From positions 1-14,168 of the forward strand of contig JAGBWH010000011.1 of NCBI GenBank assembly GCA_017629925.1: a DNA stretch of 14,168 nucleotides, given 5' to 3'. Below are positions 1 through 6,263 of the stretch, piece after piece. The notes under the pieces are model-generated. The model made no database searches. It had not been told where the DNA came from and saw only the letters and a list, made by a program, of their open reading frames with translations. How positions within the stretch are numbered: position 1 is the first letter of the stretch; each line of letters begins with the position of its first letter. The stretch comes from Clostridia bacterium. GTDB lineage: Bacteria; Bacillota; Clostridia; Oscillospirales; CAG-272. The position numbers and the translations under genes are program-made.

Positions 1-65
1 ACTACTTCACGAAAAAAAGCTACATTTTTCTTTTTTTATTCACCTAAGAAGCGAGTAAATACCGG

Positions 66-1793
66 ATGAAAGAATTGCTGATTGGCAATCACAGCATTGC
101 CAGAGGACTATACGAAGGCGGTTTGCGCTTTATTTCGGGTTATCCCGGCACCCCTTCCACGGAAATACTGGAACACGCCGCCACGTTCCCCGATGTGGAA
201 TGTGAATGGGCGCCCAACGAAAAAGTGGCGCTGGAAGCGGTATTTGGCGCCTCTCTTGCAGGGGCGAGAGCCGCTTGCACTTGTAAACACGTGGGGCAGA
301 ATGTAGCCGCAGATCCCCTTTTCACCTTTTCCTACACTGGCGTTGGTGGTGGGGCGGTGATCTGTGTGGCAGATGATCCTGCCATGCACTCCTCTCAAAA
401 CGAGCAGGATTCACGCCATTATGCCATTGCCGCAAAATTGCCGATGCTTGAGCCCTCTGATAGCGGTGAAGCCTTGGCATTTGCCAAAGCCGCCTTTGCA
501 CTATCCGAACAATTTGACACACCTGTTTTACTGCGCACCTGTACCCGCATTGCCCATTCTCAAAGTTTAGTAGAGCTGGGCGAGCGTCAAGAGGTGGAAC
601 TTAAACCTTATCAAAAACAAAGTGAAAAATATGTGATGATGCCCGCTTACGCCAAAGGGCGTCACCCTGTCGTAGAAGAACGAATGAAAGCCCTTGCCTC
701 CTTTGCGGAGGATTGCCCCTTTAATCGCATTGAGTGGGGCGAAAAGAAGATAGGTATTATCACTTCGGGCACTTGCTATCACTATGTCAAAGAGGTGTTT
801 GGCGAGAAGGTGAGCGTGTTAAAACTTGGACTCATCAATCCCCTGCCCCGTGAGCTGATCCTTACCTTTTCCAAAGAGGTAGAAAGACTGATTGTCATAG
901 AAGAACTGGACGGTATCATTGAAGCCCATTGCAACTGTCTGGGGCTGTTCCCTGAAGGCAAATCTCTATTTTCTCCCATTGGAGAACTTTCTCAAAGAGC
1001 GATTAGACAAGCACTTTTAGAGGAAGTTCCTCCCTTACATAATGCGCCTGCATTGCCTGCCCGTCCGCCTATGATGTGCTCGGGTTGCCCACATAGAGGC
1101 CTCTTTTACGTGCTCTCAAAACATCACCTTACCGTATTTGGTGATATCGGTTGTTACACCTTGGGTGCGGTGCCTCCACTCTCTTCCCTTGACACCTGTC
1201 TTTGCATGGGTGCGTCCATTTCAAGCCTACACGGATGCCTCAAAGTGCGACCTGAAATGGCACAGCAAGCCGTGGCGGTGATTGGGGATTCCACCTTCGT
1301 TCACTCCGGTATTACCTCGCTCATTGATATGACCTATAACCAAACCAATGGCACGGTGATCATTTTAGACAATGCCATCACGGGCATGACAGGTCACCAG
1401 CCCAACCCCACCACAGGCTATACCATCAAAGGCGAACTTTCCACCCAAGTGGATGTGGAGGCGCTATGCCGTTCGGTGGGTGTGAGCAGTATTCAAGTCG
1501 TGGACCCTTATGATCTTTCAGCTTGCGATCATGCCATCAAAAAAGCCTTAGGAGAAGAGCAGGTGTCGGTGATCATTTTAAGACGTCCCTGCGTGCTACT
1601 CAAAACGGTCGAAAAACGCCCGCCCCTTTTCGTTGACACCACCTCTTGCAAGGGGTGCATGAGATGCATGAGCATGGGATGCCCCTCGCTTTCTGTGAAA
1701 AATGGCAAGGCGCAAATTGATGCTACCCTTTGTGTAGGTTGCAAGGTTTGCCAGCAGTTATGTCCGTTTTCTGCCATCATTGACGAGGGGTAA
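66..1793 (+). CDS. iorA: Indolepyruvate:ferredoxin oxidoreductase, alpha subunit
   Basis: Large subunit of the cytoplasmic thiamine-diphosphate and iron-sulfur enzyme that converts arylpyruvates (indole-, phenyl-, hydroxyphenylpyruvate) plus CoA to arylacetyl-CoA, CO2 and reduced ferredoxin, reversibly. The 575 residues show an N-terminal pyrimidine-binding domain (SGYPGTPSTEI near 24, NEKVALE near 51), the family-typical MCSGCPHRG at 337-345, a thiamine-diphosphate site (GDIGCYTLGA at 359-368, GDST at 407 followed by N436), and two C-terminal [4Fe-4S] motifs: C528, C531, C534, C539-Pro and C556, C559, C562, C566-Pro. Length and domain order match the family. iorB follows after 63 nt. The ribosome binding site before ATG 66 is weak (a GAAGCGAG-like purine stretch), and only 65 nt of AT-rich upstream sequence are visible, so the operon promoter may lie outside the window. 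The gene identity is firm; the preferred aryl substrate cannot be read from sequence. Confidence 0.96.
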   Translation: MKELLIGNHSIARGLYEGGLRFISGYPGTPSTEILEHAATFPDVECEWAPNEKVALEAVFGASLAGARAACTCKHVGQNVAADPLFTFSYTGVGGGAVICVADDPAMHSSQNEQDSRHYAIAAKLPMLEPSDSGEALAFAKAAFALSEQFDTPVLLRTCTRIAHSQSLVELGERQEVELKPYQKQSEKYVMMPAYAKGRHPVVEERMKALASFAEDCPFNRIEWGEKKIGIITSGTCYHYVKEVFGEKVSVLKLGLINPLPRELILTFSKEVERLIVIEELDGIIEAHCNCLGLFPEGKSLFSPIGELSQRAIRQALLEEVPPLHNAPALPARPPMMCSGCPHRGLFYVLSKHHLTVFGDIGCYTLGAVPPLSSLDTCLCMGASISSLHGCLKVRPEMAQQAVAVIGDSTFVHSGITSLIDMTYNQTNGTVIILDNAITGMTGHQPNPTTGYTIKGELSTQVDVEALCRSVGVSSIQVVDPYDLSACDHAIKKALGEEQVSVIILRRPCVLLKTVEKRPPLFVDTTSCKGCMRCMSMGCPSLSVKNGKAQIDATLCVGCKVCQQLCPFSAIIDEG

Positions 1794-1856
1794 GCCTCTT
1801 ATTTACGAAATTTGGTTAGATAATTTCAATTTTTTATCTTGTAGTTAGGAAAAAAT

Positions 1857-2450
1857 ATGCAAAGTGTTAGTATCATGATTGTCGGTGTAGGCGGTCAAGG
1901 CACCCTGCTTTCAAGCAAACTGCTCGGCCGTGTTTTCGCTGACTGTGGGCTGGATGTGAAAGTATCCGAGGTGCATGGCATGAGCCAAAGAGGTGGATCT
2001 GTTGTGACCTACGTCCGTGCAGGGGAGCGTGTGTATTCTCCCATTATCTGCCACGGAGAAGCCGATTATATCATTGCCTTTGAAAAATTGGAAGCGGCAC
2101 GATATCTGCCTTATCTCAAAGTGGGCGGTGCGCTTATCTTTAACCCCCAAGAAATTGCACCTATGGCTTGCTTATATGGCAAAGTGCCTTATCCCAGCCA
2201 AGCGATTGAAGAAAATAGCAGAGAGGACATAGCCCTTCATGCCATAGATGCGCTGACGATGGCAATATCCTGCGGATCTGCCAAAGCGGTGAATATCGTT
2301 TTGCTGGGTTATCTGGCAAAGCAACTCTACTTCATCGAAAAAGACGCATGGGAACGCGCCCTTGCTGAAGTTGTATCTCCTAAATACCTTGCCCTCAACC
2401 AAAAAGCGTTTGAACTTGGTTATACCTACACCTCAGAAGTTTTGGATTGA
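1857..2450 (+). CDS. iorB: Indolepyruvate:ferredoxin oxidoreductase, beta subunit
   Basis: Small gamma-type subunit (197 aa) of the same 2-oxoacid:ferredoxin oxidoreductase as the preceding gene; it is expected to pair with IorA in the cytoplasm. Visible motifs are the N-terminal glycine loop GVGGQG at 10-15, the family hallmark SEVHGMSQRGGSV at 37-49, and a C-terminal KAVNIVLLGYLA segment, all typical of IorB and the related KorC/PorC subunits. AGGA lies about 8 nt upstream of ATG 1857. The 63-nt gap after iorA contains a small inverted repeat (AGATAA, 10-nt loop, TTATCT) too weak to call a terminator, so co-transcription is likely. The length is normal for the family. Adjacency to iorA makes indolepyruvate oxidoreductase more likely than a 2-ketoglutarate or pyruvate enzyme. 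Confidence 0.95.
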   Translation: MQSVSIMIVGVGGQGTLLSSKLLGRVFADCGLDVKVSEVHGMSQRGGSVVTYVRAGERVYSPIICHGEADYIIAFEKLEAARYLPYLKVGGALIFNPQEIAPMACLYGKVPYPSQAIEENSREDIALHAIDALTMAISCGSAKAVNIVLLGYLAKQLYFIEKDAWERALAEVVSPKYLALNQKAFELGYTYTSEVLD

Positions 2451-2476
2451 TTTGAAAAAGAAAGAAGTATATTTTC

Positions 2477-3781
2477 ATGGCAAACTACTATCAAAAAGAA
2501 CTGGAGACTATGCCACGCCAAGAGCTGGAAGAAATGCAACTCCAAAAACTCAAACAGCAAGTCCGGCACGTCTACCAGAATGTTCCTTACTATCGTGCAA
2601 AAATGGAGGAGAAGGGTGTCTCCCCTGACGATATTCAGTCCCTTTCTGACATTGCGAAATTGCCTTTTTTGACAAAAAATGATTTGCGAGAAGCCTATCC
2701 TTATGGTCTGCTCGGCGCGCCTTTGTCGCAATGTGTTCGTATTCAATCCACCTCAGGCACAACGGGAAAACGCGTGGTTGCCTTTTATACCCAACACGAC
2801 ATTGATTTGTGGGAGGATTGCTGCGCCAGAGCTTTGGTAGCGGCAGGATGCACAAGCGAGGATGTGGTGCAGGTGTGCTATGGCTACGGTCTCTTTACCG
2901 GTGGTGCAGGTATGCATGGCGGTGCGCACCGTGTGGGCGCGCTGACCTTGCCTATGTCCAGCGGTAATACGGAAAGACAACTGCAATTTATGCAAGACCT
3001 CTCCTCTACCATGATCTGCTGCACCCCTTCCTATGCAGAATATTTGATAGAATCCATGAAAGAACAAGGCATCACACCTCAAGATACCACGCTCAAAGCC
3101 GGTATTTTCGGCGCAGAGCCTTGGACGGAAGAAATGCGCCACGAAATTGAGGAGTCGCTCCATATCAACGCCTATGATATTTATGGGCTCACGGAAATTA
3201 GTGGCCCCGGCGTTGCCTTTGAATGTCAGGCAAAATCAGGTATGCACATTTGCGAAGACCACTTTTTGGTAGAAGTCATCGACCCTGACACGGGCGAAGT
3301 GAAACCCAAAGGCGAGCCGGGAGAAATTGTCTTTACCTGTCTTGATAAAGAAGCCTTCCCCCTACTCCGCTATCGCACGCGCGATATTGCGGTCATCAAA
3401 TACGAGCCTTGCTCCTGTGGGCGCACCCATGTTCGAATGTCAAAACCCATGGGGCGTTCCGATGATATGCTCATTATCCGTGGCGTGAATGTTTTTCCCT
3501 CTCAAATTGAAGCGGTATTGCTCACCGAAGGCTACTGTGCCAACTACCAAATTGTCGTGGATAGAGTGAACCACACCGACACACTTGACGTTTATGTAGA
3601 GTTGCCCCCCGAACGTTTTAGTGACACCATCAAAAACCTTTCTGCGCTCGAAAATGCTTTGGCAAGTGCCATTCGCACAATGCTCGGCATCGGGGCAAAA
3701 GTGCATTTGGTAGCCCCCAAGACGATCGCGCGGAGTGAAGGAAAAGCTGTGCGCGTCATTGACAAAAGAAAACTACATTAA
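2477..3781 (+). CDS. paaK: Phenylacetate/arylacetate-CoA ligase (AMP-forming)
   Basis: Member of the ANL adenylate-forming superfamily, PaaK type: an aryl acid plus ATP and CoA gives aryl-CoA, AMP and pyrophosphate. The 434 residues are the usual PaaK length. Motifs visible are the ATP-binding loop STSGTTGK at 91-98, YGLTE at 236-240, RYRTRD at 298-303, the hinge region GRSDDMLIIRG from 327, and the C-terminal catalytic lysine in EGKAV (K423). It starts 26 nt after iorB, with only a weak purine-rich stretch (AAAGAAAGAAG) as ribosome binding site, suggesting coupling to upstream translation. Next to iorAB the likely substrates are phenylacetate, 4-hydroxyphenylacetate or indole-3-acetate, supplying or consuming the arylacetyl-CoA used by that enzyme. 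Substrate choice is inferred from context, not from residues. Confidence 0.93.
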   Translation: MANYYQKELETMPRQELEEMQLQKLKQQVRHVYQNVPYYRAKMEEKGVSPDDIQSLSDIAKLPFLTKNDLREAYPYGLLGAPLSQCVRIQSTSGTTGKRVVAFYTQHDIDLWEDCCARALVAAGCTSEDVVQVCYGYGLFTGGAGMHGGAHRVGALTLPMSSGNTERQLQFMQDLSSTMICCTPSYAEYLIESMKEQGITPQDTTLKAGIFGAEPWTEEMRHEIEESLHINAYDIYGLTEISGPGVAFECQAKSGMHICEDHFLVEVIDPDTGEVKPKGEPGEIVFTCLDKEAFPLLRYRTRDIAVIKYEPCSCGRTHVRMSKPMGRSDDMLIIRGVNVFPSQIEAVLLTEGYCANYQIVVDRVNHTDTLDVYVELPPERFSDTIKNLSALENALASAIRTMLGIGAKVHLVAPKTIARSEGKAVRVIDKRKLH

Positions 3782-3792
3782 GGAGAACCAAC

Positions 3793-4230
3793 ATGGCGAT
3801 TACACAACTTTCCGTTTTTGCTGAAAACAAACCCGGCTCTCTTGTTAGCATTACCCAAATATTGGCAGAGGAGGGCGTGGATATCCGTGCCTTGTCGCTG
3901 GCAGACACATCTGATTATGGCATTTTGCGCTTGATTGTGAGTGACACAGAAAAAGCCCAAAATGCGCTATCCAATGCCGGACTTGCCTTGCACCTTTCTC
4001 CGGTGATTGGGGTTGCCATGAGCGACCGCCCCGGTGCGCTTTCCGAGGTGCTCACCACGCTCGAAGAAAATCGCATCAATATTGAATATATGTATGCCTT
4101 TATTTCTCGTCTGGCAGAAGACGCGTATGTCATTTTGCGCACCGAACACACCGAAGAGGCAGAAATGATATTAAAAGAAAACGGGGCAAAATTACTCACA
4201 GAGCAAGACATTGAAACTCATTTAGGTTAA
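3793..4230 (+). CDS. Tandem ACT-domain protein
   Basis: A 145-residue protein made almost entirely of two ACT-type ligand-binding domains, roughly residues 3-68 and 72-140. Each begins with the beta-alpha pattern of the fold: the first has ENKPGSLVSITQILAEEGVDI, the second SDRPGALSEVLTTLEENRINI, both with the ligand-contacting Pro-Gly turn. There is no catalytic or DNA-binding domain. ACT domains usually bind small ligands, often amino acids, and control a partner enzyme. A strong AAGGAG at 3780-3785 precedes ATG 3793, and the gene starts 11 nt after the CoA ligase, so it belongs to the operon. Similar small ACT proteins are commonly found beside iorAB and paaK in anaerobes. Sensing of aromatic amino acids or arylpyruvates is an inference from this setting. 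Confidence 0.88.
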   Translation: MAITQLSVFAENKPGSLVSITQILAEEGVDIRALSLADTSDYGILRLIVSDTEKAQNALSNAGLALHLSPVIGVAMSDRPGALSEVLTTLEENRINIEYMYAFISRLAEDAYVILRTEHTEEAEMILKENGAKLLTEQDIETHLG

Positions 4231-4238
4231 TATAAAAT

Positions 4239-4243
4239 AGGAG
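4239..4243 (+). promoter_or_regulatory. Ribosome binding site deciding the kinase start
   Basis: AGGAG here directly abuts an in-frame ATG at 4244 but stands 6 nt before the next ATG at 4250. The spacing favours 4250 as the true start. Confidence 0.7.
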
Positions 4244-4249
4244 ATGATT

Positions 4250-4795
4250 ATGCATAAAATTGTTGCCATTGTAGGAATGTGTGGCTCGGGAAAAAGCGAG
4301 CTGACTCAACTGTTTTTAGCGGACGGATATGACAGCATTCATTTTGGTGATGTCACCATGAACGAGATGAAACGGAGGGGTTTGCCCGTTTGCGAGGCAA
4401 ATGAGAGAAGTATTCGTGAAGAAGTACGTGCAAAATATGGACTGGGTGCTTATGCGATTATTCTATTGCCGGAGATTTTGGAGAAGGCAAAAAACGCTCC
4501 TCTCGTGCTGGATGGACTTTACTCTTGGTCGGAGCTGAAATACCTCAGAGAAAAATTAGGCGAGGACATTTCTGTGCTTGCCATTATCACAAATAGGGCT
4601 TTGCGCAAACAGCGTTTGGCTTGCCGTGACATTCGTCCTCTCACCTCTGAAGAAGTGGATAGACGAGATGCCGCCGAAATTGAAAATTTAGAAAAAGGCG
4701 GCCCCATTTCTGCCGCAGACTACTATGTGCTCAACAACGGCACGCCCGAAGAACTCAAAGCGCAATACGAGGCGTGGAAAGCCAGCCAAGGCTAA
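4250..4795 (+). CDS. Small P-loop kinase, UPF0200 / dephospho-CoA kinase-like
   Basis: A 181-residue P-loop nucleotide kinase-like protein. The Walker A motif GMCGSGKS is at residues 9-16, followed by HFGDVTMNEMKRRGLPV, a pattern I associate with the UPF0200 / dephospho-CoA kinase-like group of archaea and some clostridia. Further matches are VLDGLYSWSEL (Walker B-like region), an arginine-rich lid segment (RLACRDIRPLTSEEVDRRD) and ADYYVLNNGTPEE near the C-terminus. The substrate of this family is not settled; nucleoside monophosphate or dephospho-CoA are candidates. It is the last gene of the iorAB-ligase-ACT operon, 19 nt after the ACT gene. An alternative start at 4244 adds two residues but leaves no space after the Shine-Dalgarno sequence. 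The operon partners use CoA, making a CoA-related role attractive but unproven. Confidence 0.8.
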   Translation: MHKIVAIVGMCGSGKSELTQLFLADGYDSIHFGDVTMNEMKRRGLPVCEANERSIREEVRAKYGLGAYAIILLPEILEKAKNAPLVLDGLYSWSELKYLREKLGEDISVLAIITNRALRKQRLACRDIRPLTSEEVDRRDAAEIENLEKGGPISAADYYVLNNGTPEELKAQYEAWKASQG

Positions 4796-4862
4796 TTTGC
4801 GCCATTGATAAAATGATGTCATGGCACCCCACGGGAAGCCGAGCAGATATTTTAGTCACATA

Positions 4863-4931
4863 AAAAACACCCCCCTATGGTGTTGTCTCGAAAATGCTTG
4901 TTTTAAGCATCAACACTAAGGGGGGTATTTT
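4863..4931. terminator. Long palindromic bidirectional terminator
   Basis: Two arms of about 21 nt, 4864-4885 and 4911-4931, are near-perfect inverted repeats containing C6/G6 runs and ending in GTGTTG/CAACAC. A 3-versus-2-nt internal mismatch is the only gap apart from one C/T change. Between them a second hairpin (ATGCTT, GTTTT loop, AAGCAT; 4894-4910) sits against the right arm. T-rich tracts flank both sides when read on either strand. It lies between converging genes, so it probably ends both the ior operon and the NfeD-like gene. Confidence 0.82.
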
Positions 4932-4950
4932 GCGTATGTTTTTTGACAGT

Positions 4951-5235
4951 TTATCCGCAGACGAGTCTTACGCCTTCAATGGCAACAACTGTGACCTTAT
5001 TCCCTTTTGGAATCGTTTGATTAGGATCAACACAGCGAGCCGCCCATTCGCTTCCGCGAACAGACACAGCACCGCTTAAATTATCAATGTCGGCTATGAC
5101 TTTACCTTGAGCACCCACAAGGCTCTCAGGATCGATTTTTTGTGCTTTTCTGCGAGCGCGCAAGAGCAAAAGTCCCGCCCCGCAAAGCAGAGCCAAGCCC
5201 AAAAGGGCAAGCAATATGATCACAATAGGTTTCAT
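4951..5235 (-). CDS. NfeD-like single-pass membrane protein
   Basis: A 94-residue protein with an N-terminal membrane segment (about residues 4-26, a run of Ile, Leu, Ala, Gly) followed by a basic stop (RARRKAQK) and a small C-terminal OB-fold-like domain. That domain shows the NfeD pattern: LVGAQGKVIADI near 39-50, LSGAVSVRGSEWAARC, and a closing KGNKVTVVAIEGVRLVC. NfeD C-terminal domains are usually attached to longer membrane proteins that partner with SPFH/flotillin proteins or a membrane serine protease. Here only the short form is present, with no flotillin or protease neighbour. AAGGGA lies 5 nt before ATG 5235 and a good promoter lies further upstream. The gene is probably monocistronic. 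Its role is unknown; membrane-microdomain organisation is the family-based guess. Confidence 0.83.
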   Translation of the reverse strand: MKPIVIILLALLGLALLCGAGLLLLRARRKAQKIDPESLVGAQGKVIADIDNLSGAVSVRGSEWAARCVDPNQTIPKGNKVTVVAIEGVRLVCG

Positions 5236-5276
5236 GGTATTCCCTTCCGTTTTGTTTTACTTCTTTTTACCCCACT

Positions 5277-5305
5277 ATTATAGCAAATAAAAATGAAAAT
5301 GTAAA
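5277..5305 (-). promoter_or_regulatory. Sigma-A-type promoter for the NfeD-like gene
   Basis: Read on the minus strand, -35 TTTACA (5305-5300) and -10 TATAAT (5282-5277) are separated by exactly 17 nt. The expected transcript start is about 35 nt upstream of the start codon. Confidence 0.8.
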
Positions 5306-5383
5306 TAGGTATGTGTAAATGCTTTCATTTTTGTCAAATATCTTATCGCCAAAACACATGACTTTGCTGTATATTCATTGATA

Positions 5384-5460
5384 TTTTATGCAAGTTTTTG
5401 TAAAACACAGCACTTTTTGCGATTTTTTTGTCATTTTTTGGTGCAAATAGACACTTTTTT
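5384..5460. promoter_or_regulatory. Helically phased T-tracts upstream of acpP promoter
   Basis: T-runs of 4-7 bases centre near 5385.5, 5397, 5416, 5426, 5436.5 and 5457.5. The intervals are about 10.3 nt or multiples of it, the pattern that gives intrinsic DNA bending. The block ends 10 nt before the -35 box of acpP, where an UP-element-like stimulation of RNA polymerase would act. Confidence 0.6.
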
Positions 5461-5470
5461 AGCAAAACCC

Positions 5471-5499
5471 TTGACAAATGAAGCAAAATAAGGTAAAAT
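5471..5499 (+). promoter_or_regulatory. Strong sigma-A-type promoter of acpP
   Basis: Consensus -35 TTGACA at 5471-5476, a 17-nt spacer and -10 TAAAAT at 5494-5499. Transcription should start near 5506, giving a leader of about 74 nt. Confidence 0.88.
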
Positions 5500-5509
5500 A
5501 CCTAATCGA

Positions 5510-5554
5510 GCGCTGATCTAAAAAACCAGCGCCGTCCTATGATTCCAAGAGGAC
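5510..5554 (+). promoter_or_regulatory. Two short leader hairpins of acpP
   Basis: GCGCTG (5510-5515) pairs with CAGCGC (5527-5532), and GTCCT (5534-5538) pairs with AGGAC (5550-5554). Both have 11-nt loops. They sit in the predicted leader just before the ribosome binding site and could affect mRNA stability; there is no T-run for termination. Confidence 0.45.
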
Positions 5555-5566
5555 TAATTTTAATTT

Positions 5567-5571
5567 GGAGG
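5567..5571 (+). promoter_or_regulatory. acpP ribosome binding site deciding the start
   Basis: GGAGG at 5567-5571 stands 8 nt before ATG 5580. An in-frame TTG at 5565 overlaps this site and therefore is not a credible start. Confidence 0.85.
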
Positions 5572-5579
5572 ATACTCTC

Positions 5580-5810
5580 ATGTTTGAGAAAATCAAGAAT
5601 CTGCTGGTTGACGAATTGAATGTGGAGGAAAGCAAAATCACTCTTGATGCTGAACTTGCAGCTGATTTGGGCGTAAATTCCCTTGAATTGGCAGATTTCG
5701 TACTTCTTTGCGAAGACAAATTCGACATTCAAATTGATGACGAAGTGTTGCACACTTTCGTAACAGTTGGCGATGTTGTTAACTACCTTGAAAGCGAAAA
5801 TCTTGGTTAA
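5580..5810 (+). CDS. acpP: Acyl carrier protein
   Basis: A 76-residue acidic acyl carrier protein that carries growing acyl chains on a phosphopantetheine arm attached by holo-ACP synthase. The three-helix ACP pattern is complete: MFEKIKNLLVDEL, then AADLGVNSLELADFVLLCEDKF with the acceptor serine in NSLEL, then DEVLHTFVTVGDVVNYL. The residue before the serine is Asn, whereas most fatty-acid ACPs have Asp (DSLE). The gene is alone between its own promoter and a strong terminator, not inside a fab operon, so it could be the general fatty-acid ACP or a second, dedicated carrier. ATG 5580 is chosen because of the well-spaced GGAGG. A FapR-type operator is not evident near the promoter. Confidence 0.93.
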   Translation: MFEKIKNLLVDELNVEESKITLDAELAADLGVNSLELADFVLLCEDKFDIQIDDEVLHTFVTVGDVVNYLESENLG

Positions 5811-5831
5811 TTGCGCATACATAGCGCATAT

Positions 5832-5862
5832 AGAAAAGCCTGTGTTAGACACAGGCTTTTCT
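5832..5862. terminator. Bidirectional terminator between acpP and the Smr-like gene
   Basis: A perfect 13-bp stem, AGAAAAGCCTGTG with CACAGGCTTTTCT, closes a 5-nt loop (TTAGA). A-rich and T-rich ends of the stem serve as U-tracts on both strands. It lies 21 nt after acpP and 36 nt beyond the stop of the converging gene. Confidence 0.88.
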
Positions 5863-5898
5863 GCTATATAATAGATGGAAGAAAGACATCCATTAAGC

Positions 5899-6231
5899 TC
5901 ATCCCAAAAACAAGATGGCGTAGCCACCGTCTCCCTTGTCAAAGAGTTCGTCGTCTGCAATGGTGGGAAATTTGTCCACCAGATAAAGAGACTCTCCGTA
6001 GCTTGAAGTGAATTTTTCACTTGAAAAATAACACACAAGTCTCCCCTCGCCTTTCAGCCTTTTGAGTTCTCGAAAGACGCGGAGTTTAAGGGTTTTCTCT
6101 TCTCCATAATGGATTTTGAGCAATCTTGTGCCAGCGGCGCGTTCAGCGGCAATGGTAAAGAGCATGGCTTTCACCACCTGGGAAATAGCCCCCTCCATTG
6201 GTAATAATTCGATTTTTTTAAGGCAAGACAT
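5899..6231 (-). CDS. Degenerate Smr-like domain protein
   Basis: A 110-residue protein that I align by eye with short clostridial Smr-domain proteins. Support comes from the N-terminal helix region (EGAISQVVKAMLFTIAAE), the strand RLLKIHYGEE at 36-45, the basic helix LRVFRELKRLKGEG, and a C-terminal part (SEKF near 71, KFPTIADDELFDKGDGGYAILFL at the end) resembling the usual endings with D-L-x-x-G-N-x-G-I-T. The IHGYG loop of typical Smr nucleases reads IHYGE here, so a glycine of the catalytic loop is missing and activity is doubtful. GGAGG lies 6-7 nt before ATG 6231, which is why this start is preferred over an upstream one at 6288 that would overlap the neighbouring divergent gene. Assignment is moderate; it may be a nucleic-acid-binding remnant. 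Confidence 0.6.
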   Translation of the reverse strand: MSCLKKIELLPMEGAISQVVKAMLFTIAAERAAGTRLLKIHYGEEKTLKLRVFRELKRLKGEGRLVCYFSSEKFTSSYGESLYLVDKFPTIADDELFDKGDGGYAILFLG

Positions 6232-6237
6232 CACAAG

Positions 6238-6243
6238 CCCTCC
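6238..6243 (-). promoter_or_regulatory. Ribosome binding site deciding the Smr-like start
   Basis: GGAGGG on the minus strand (6243-6238) stands 6 nt before ATG 6231. No comparable site precedes the longer reading-frame start at 6288. Confidence 0.75.
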
Positions 6244-6263
6244 ATCAAATAAGGATATATAAT

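Larger units (their letters stand above)
5236..5579. other. Divergent promoter region between NfeD-like gene and acpP
   Basis: This 344-nt gene-free stretch is very AT-rich. It holds one promoter for each flanking gene, a block of helically phased T-tracts at 5384-5460, and the acpP leader (about 5506-5579) with two small hairpins. I see no convincing short gene or RNA gene in it. Confidence 0.75.

Noticed and set aside
5494..5510. Possible FapR-type operator overlapping the acpP -10 region
   Set aside because: Only part of the expected inverted repeat is present; no symmetric site could be drawn.
5502..6038. 178-codon open frame on the minus strand running across acpP, the terminator and part of the Smr-like gene
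   Set aside because: It is antisense to a clear ACP gene, crosses a strong terminator and its product resembles no family I know.
6258..6263. TATAAT immediately before the CDF start as a promoter element
   Set aside because: It directly touches the ATG and follows a normal Shine-Dalgarno, so an AT-rich spacer is the simpler reading on the plus strand.
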